A stretch of 8,261 bases of DNA from an uncultured Erysipelotrichaceae bacterium. Its GTDB lineage: Bacteria; Bacillota_I; Bacilli_A; Erysipelotrichales; Erysipelotrichaceae. This document shows, piece by piece, positions 5,794 to 8,261 of this stretch (positions are counted from its first letter, which is position 1; every line of letters begins with the position of its first letter). Where the stretch lies: assembly GCA_934692455.1 (NCBI GenBank), contig CAKUTY010000056.1, forward strand, positions 1-8,261. Reading direction: 5' to 3'. The notes beneath the pieces were generated by a model. That model had not been told where the DNA came from. It saw only the letters and a program-made list of their open reading frames with translations, and made no database searches. The position numbers were made by a program, and so were the translations under genes.

Positions 5794-6657
5794 TTAAGCG
5801 TGCCATGGTACAGGAACAAGAGATGTATAACTTCCGCCCCAGATACCGAATACACAACCAACGATACCGATAACTAATAATAGACCGATACACTTAGTTG
5901 CACTCCAACCTTTTTTCTTGATTAGAGAGTAGCACATTAAAGTTAATAACAATGGAATTAGTTGAGGTAATACACCATTTAATAAGTTTTGAATATCAAT
6001 TGGAGAATCACCGTTTGGAACAACCATACCTAATGTAGTAGCACCATAGTTACAAGTTAAAGCACCAACTACGAATACACCTAGCATAGAAGCTGCATGA
6101 GTGAATTCAGTAGCATGAGCAGTTAAAGTTGTAACAGCAGATGTACCTAAGTTATATGACCAGTTCATTAACCAGATACGTAAAGCCATTTGAACACCAA
6201 ATAGGATTACAAAGTATAGGATTGGACCAATAATACTGCCACTAATAGCCATGTTAGCTGTAATACCAGCAGTAATAGGTACTAGTGTGAACCAGAATAG
6301 AGCATCACCGATACCACCTAAAGGACCAGCACAAGCAACTCTAACAGCACGAATTGTGTTGATATCAGTCTTGTTTTGTTCTAGAGATAGAACGATACCA
6401 CATACTAGAGTAACTAGGAATGGGTGAGTGTTGATGAATTCTAGGTTATGACCCATAGAAGCAGCTAAGTCTTCTTTGTTTGTATGAATCTTTTCTAGAC
6501 CTGGAAGAATAGTCCAGCACCAACCACCAGCTTGCATTCTTTCATAGTTGAATGAAGCTTGTAACATACAAGATCTCCAAGCAATACTATTTAAAGTCTT
6601 TTTATCTAAGGCCTCTGCAGGCTTTAAATCCTTATATTGAGTTGCATTAGATGCCAT
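5794..6657 (-). CDS. agaE: PTS mannose/GalNAc-family permease subunit IID
   Basis: Membrane subunit that with IIC forms the sugar channel of a mannose-family phosphotransferase system. It has 287 residues, normal for IID. Family marks: LQASFNYERMQAGG at 32-45, NLEFINTHP near 70-79, and a glycine-rich GPLGGIGDALFWF segment near residues 110-122, followed by several hydrophobic segments to the C-terminus. The LQASFNYERMQ and NLEFINTHP stretches resemble AgaD/AgaE (N-acetylgalactosamine or galactosamine) as I recall them, rather than ManZ; mannose, sorbose or fructose are not excluded, so the symbol is provisional. ATG at 6655-6657 overlaps the IIC gene by 11 nt. Its AAGGAGG (6665-6671) lies inside the end of the IIC reading frame at 7-nt spacing, consistent with translational coupling. 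The tandem stop TAATAA ends the operon. Confidence 0.92.
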   Translation of the reverse strand: MASNATQYKDLKPAEALDKKTLNSIAWRSCMLQASFNYERMQAGGWCWTILPGLEKIHTNKEDLAASMGHNLEFINTHPFLVTLVCGIVLSLEQNKTDINTIRAVRVACAGPLGGIGDALFWFTLVPITAGITANMAISGSIIGPILYFVILFGVQMALRIWLMNWSYNLGTSAVTTLTAHATEFTHAASMLGVFVVGALTCNYGATTLGMVVPNGDSPIDIQNLLNGVLPQLIPLLLTLMCYSLIKKKGWSATKCIGLLLVIGIVGCVFGIWGGSYTSLVPVPWHA

Positions 6658-7429
6658 CAGAAGAACCTCCTTGTCCTAATTTAACATTTGTGTTGTAGTC
6701 ATATAGAGCGATAGCAACACCAACGAATGCTACTAAGATTAAAGTTGCACCAGCAGTAGCTGAAACGTTACCGAATAATGCAGCAGCAGCGAAACCAGCG
6801 AAGTAGATACCCCACATATCGTTTGCTAACATAATCTTTAATAATACAGCGAAACCGACATATCTCATCATACCACCAGCAGCAGAGAAACCACCCATTA
6901 ACCAGCTAGCGTTTTCAGATAATTGTTGTAATGGACCAGCTAAAGCAGTACCACCAACGTATGCGATAATAGCGATAATAGCGAATAAACCACCAAGTAA
7001 GCAGCAAGAGATTAGGTTTACTTGAGTAATACCTGCAGGATTTGCTTCTTCAGCAGCCTTATCAGCCTTAGCCATAACACCTGACATTGCAGTAAATACA
7101 AGAGTTACGATGTATTGACCGAATAATGAGAAGATGATAGCAGTACCTAAAGCAGTATTTACATCCATACCAGCCTTAGTAGCGAAAATCATAGATACAA
7201 CGGCACCAACTACTGAGTTAGGAGGCTGAGCACCACCAACTGGCATGTTACCGATCATCATAAGTTCATAAGTACCACCAACAGCTAAACCAGTCTTAAC
7301 ATCACCTAAGATAAGGCCGATGATAGGACAAGCAACCATTGGACGATATAGTACTTCAGTAAGTGAGAATTGGTCAATTGCAAAAATGAATGTTGCAACA
7401 GCCAATAATACGATTTGAATTACGTTCAT
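6647..7429 (-). CDS. agaW: PTS mannose/GalNAc-family permease subunit IIC
   Basis: Polytopic membrane subunit that carries the sugar translocation path. It has 260 residues, typical for the family, and is hydrophobic throughout with a polar loop around residues 125-135 (KADKAAEEAN). The conserved block ILGDVKTGLAVGGTYELMMIG at about 40-60 and GGAQPPN at 65-71 are diagnostic of mannose-family IIC proteins. The loop and the C-terminal end in DGI recall AgaW/AgaC. The GalNAc or galactosamine assignment is a family resemblance only; the symbol is provisional. ATG at 7427-7429 is preceded by AAAGGA at about 7 nt and lies 18 nt after the IIB stop codon, so the genes are co-transcribed. Confidence 0.93.
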   Translation of the reverse strand: MNVIQIVLLAVATFIFAIDQFSLTEVLYRPMVACPIIGLILGDVKTGLAVGGTYELMMIGNMPVGGAQPPNSVVGAVVSMIFATKAGMDVNTALGTAIIFSLFGQYIVTLVFTAMSGVMAKADKAAEEANPAGITQVNLISCCLLGGLFAIIAIIAYVGGTALAGPLQQLSENASWLMGGFSAAGGMMRYVGFAVLLKIMLANDMWGIYFAGFAAAALFGNVSATAGATLILVAFVGVAIALYDYNTNVKLGQGGSSDGI

Positions 7430-7447
7430 GTTTGTTTCCTTTCAAAA

Positions 7448-7924
7448 TTATTTGAATAGTTTGTTAACGTCTTCCTTAGCAATTGAAGGAGTTCTTTGAA
7501 TAAATAGTTCTACTCCTAATTCTTGTAGACGTTTGAATGCTGCAACGTCAGTATCATCAACTGCAACAGAAGTAGCAACTTGACGCTTGCCTTCTGACAT
7601 ATGCATGTTACCGATGTTTACAGACTTAATAGGAACTCCACCTTCAACTAAAGCTAATACATCTTCTGGAGTTTCGCAAATAATAGCGATATGTTGAGAA
7701 TCTGCAGCTTTGTTAATGATGGCACAAGTTTTTTCAATAGTGAAAAATCTTGGTTGTGCTTGAGCAGGACAAGCCATCTTCATTAAGCTTTGACGCATTG
7801 CATCATTTGCAACAGCATCGTTAGCAACTAGTAGTAAGTTTGCACCTACTGAACTTGTCCATTGAGTTGCAACCTGTCCATGAATTAGACGGTTGTCAAT
7901 TCTTGTCAATACGATGTTTGGCAT
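7448..7924 (-). CDS. agaV: PTS mannose/GalNAc-family phosphotransfer subunit IIB
   Basis: Cytosolic subunit that takes phosphate from IIA onto a histidine and passes it to the incoming sugar. It has 158 residues, the standard length for free-standing IIB of the mannose/sorbose family. The active site is in RIDNRLIHGQV (8-18), with phospho-acceptor H15. LLVANDAVAND (31-41) and VNIGNMHMSEGKRQ (residues about 101-114) are further family blocks. The latter is close to enterobacterial AgaV/AgaB, so the symbol is given but the substrate is uncertain. First gene of the operon. ATG at 7922-7924 has AGAAGG at 8-nt spacing. Codon choice is strongly restricted (GCA/GCT, GTA/GTT), as in highly expressed genes. 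Confidence 0.93.
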   Translation of the reverse strand: MPNIVLTRIDNRLIHGQVATQWTSSVGANLLLVANDAVANDAMRQSLMKMACPAQAQPRFFTIEKTCAIINKAADSQHIAIICETPEDVLALVEGGVPIKSVNIGNMHMSEGKRQVATSVAVDDTDVAAFKRLQELGVELFIQRTPSIAKEDVNKLFK

Positions 7925-7977
7925 AAATATTACCTTCTTTCTTCCCGAGGAAACCTAATAATGTCCCTACGCATTCC

Positions 7978-7983
7978 ATTATA
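7978..7983 (-). promoter_or_regulatory. -10 box of the PTS operon promoter
   Basis: A perfect TATAAT on the minus strand, predicting a start near 7971 and a leader of about 47 nt. The -35 region (about 8000-8006) has no TTGACA-like hexamer, so the promoter may be weak or need an activator. The cre site at 7986-7999 lies between the -10 and -35 positions. Confidence 0.55.
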
Positions 7984-7985
7984 TT

Positions 7986-7999
7986 TGAAATCGTTTACA
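7986..7999. promoter_or_regulatory. cre site (CcpA binding) of the PTS operon
   Basis: TGAAATCGTTTACA matches all defined positions of the cre consensus TGWAANCGNTNWCA. It occupies the spacer just upstream of the TATAAT box of the PTS operon, where bound CcpA/HPr-Ser-P would block RNA polymerase. It predicts repression of the permease by preferred sugars. Confidence 0.7.
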
Positions 8000-8034
8000 T
8001 TGATTTTTCTTTTTTAGTTATCATGTTTACTTTT

Positions 8035-8054
8035 TTAACATAATTTAACATAAT
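8035..8054 (+). repeat. Tandem 10-bp direct repeat in the divergent intergenic region
   Basis: TTAACATAAT occurs twice in immediate succession. It lies about 52-71 nt upstream of the PTS -10 box and about 120 nt before the divergent gene. An exact repeat with the period of one helical turn is the form of a tandem binding site for an activator or repressor, fitting the poor -35 of the PTS promoter. The region is very A/T-rich, which lowers its weight. Confidence 0.45.
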
Positions 8055-8173
8055 TTGGTATTTTTAACTAAATTTCTACCATTTTTTATCCTTTTCACTA
8101 CTTTTTCTTATCATATTTAGCTTTTCAACAACATTTTAAAGCTAATAAAGACAAATTATTATAAAATATAAGT

Positions 8174-8261
8174 ATGTCAATATTTAGCAAAACAACAGGT
8201 ATCGATTTTCAAACATATGGCGAAGTATTCAACGAAACCACCTTCAAAAACAAATTTGAAG
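8174..8261 (+). CDS. N-terminus of an unidentified protein, cut by window edge
   Basis: Only 29 residues are visible (MSIFSKTTGIDFQTYGEVFN and nine more), running off the right edge. ATG at 8174 is the only ATG-type start: an in-frame TAA lies 12 nt upstream (8162-8164) and no later Met is visible. There is no Shine-Dalgarno sequence before it. The upstream 8157-8170 is TATTATAAAATATA, which looks like a -10 box, so the mRNA may be leaderless. The opening faintly recalls DUF4867-type proteins found beside galactose/tagatose genes, a memory-based guess. It is divergent from the PTS operon and may belong to the same sugar pathway or encode its regulator. Confidence 0.5.
   Translation, partial: MSIFSKTTGIDFQTYGEVFNETTFKNKFE

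Noticed and set aside
7925..8173. Sigma-54 (-24/-12) promoter with a LevR-type activator for the PTS operon
   Set aside because: No TGGCAC-N5-TTGC pattern was found on the minus strand upstream of IIB; a sigma-70-type TATAAT box is present instead.
1..8261. CRISPR arrays, tRNA or rRNA genes, insertion sequences, phage genes
   Set aside because: No regularly spaced repeats, no tRNA-like cloverleaf or CCA end, no rRNA motifs and no transposase or integrase frame were seen on either strand.

Overview
The window is low-GC DNA with good AGGAGG-type ribosome binding sites, A/T-rich third codon positions and hairpin-plus-U-run terminators. It looks like a Bacillota chromosome, probably a gut anaerobe of the Erysipelotrichia/Clostridia kind. 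That placement is an inference from composition and gene types, not a phylogenetic result. There are eight protein-coding genes, two cut by the window edges. I see no tRNA, rRNA, CRISPR array or insertion sequence.

Left part (1-3513). The first 1630 bases hold the N-terminal 543 residues of a P2-type cation ATPase on the minus strand, running off the left edge. Its leader (about 1641-1780) folds as a yybP-ykoY manganese riboswitch followed by an intrinsic terminator just before the ribosome binding site. This points to Mn2+ (or Mn2+/Ca2+) export. Divergent from it lies a 553-residue protein joining a ThrRS-like N-terminal region (TGS domain) to a uridine-kinase/phosphoribulokinase fold. A 26-nt perfect palindrome separates it from the convergent next gene.

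Middle part (3514-5753). A zinc-dependent medium-chain sugar-alcohol-type dehydrogenase (342 aa) lies on the minus strand. Upstream of it are two unrecognised genes on the same strand: an 82-aa protein with three hydrophobic segments and a 204-aa protein with an N-terminal membrane anchor and a helical body. Each has its own terminator, so this is a row of short transcription units rather than one operon.

Right part (5754-8261). Three genes, IIB-IIC-IID, form a mannose-family PTS permease operon most like the N-acetylgalactosamine/galactosamine (Aga) branch. The operon is tightly packed, with an 18-nt gap and then an 11-nt overlap. A TATAAT -10 box and an exact match to the CcpA cre consensus lie next to each other upstream, so catabolite repression is likely. 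No IIA gene is present. A divergent gene begins at 8174 with no ribosome binding site and only 29 residues visible.

Together the window combines metal homeostasis (the Mn-riboswitch ATPase), a nucleoside-kinase-like enzyme, and catabolite-controlled sugar import with a possible sugar-alcohol dehydrogenase. The least explained parts are the two unknown membrane-anchored proteins, a 10-bp-spaced direct repeat shared by two intergenic regions, and the switching logic of the riboswitch.
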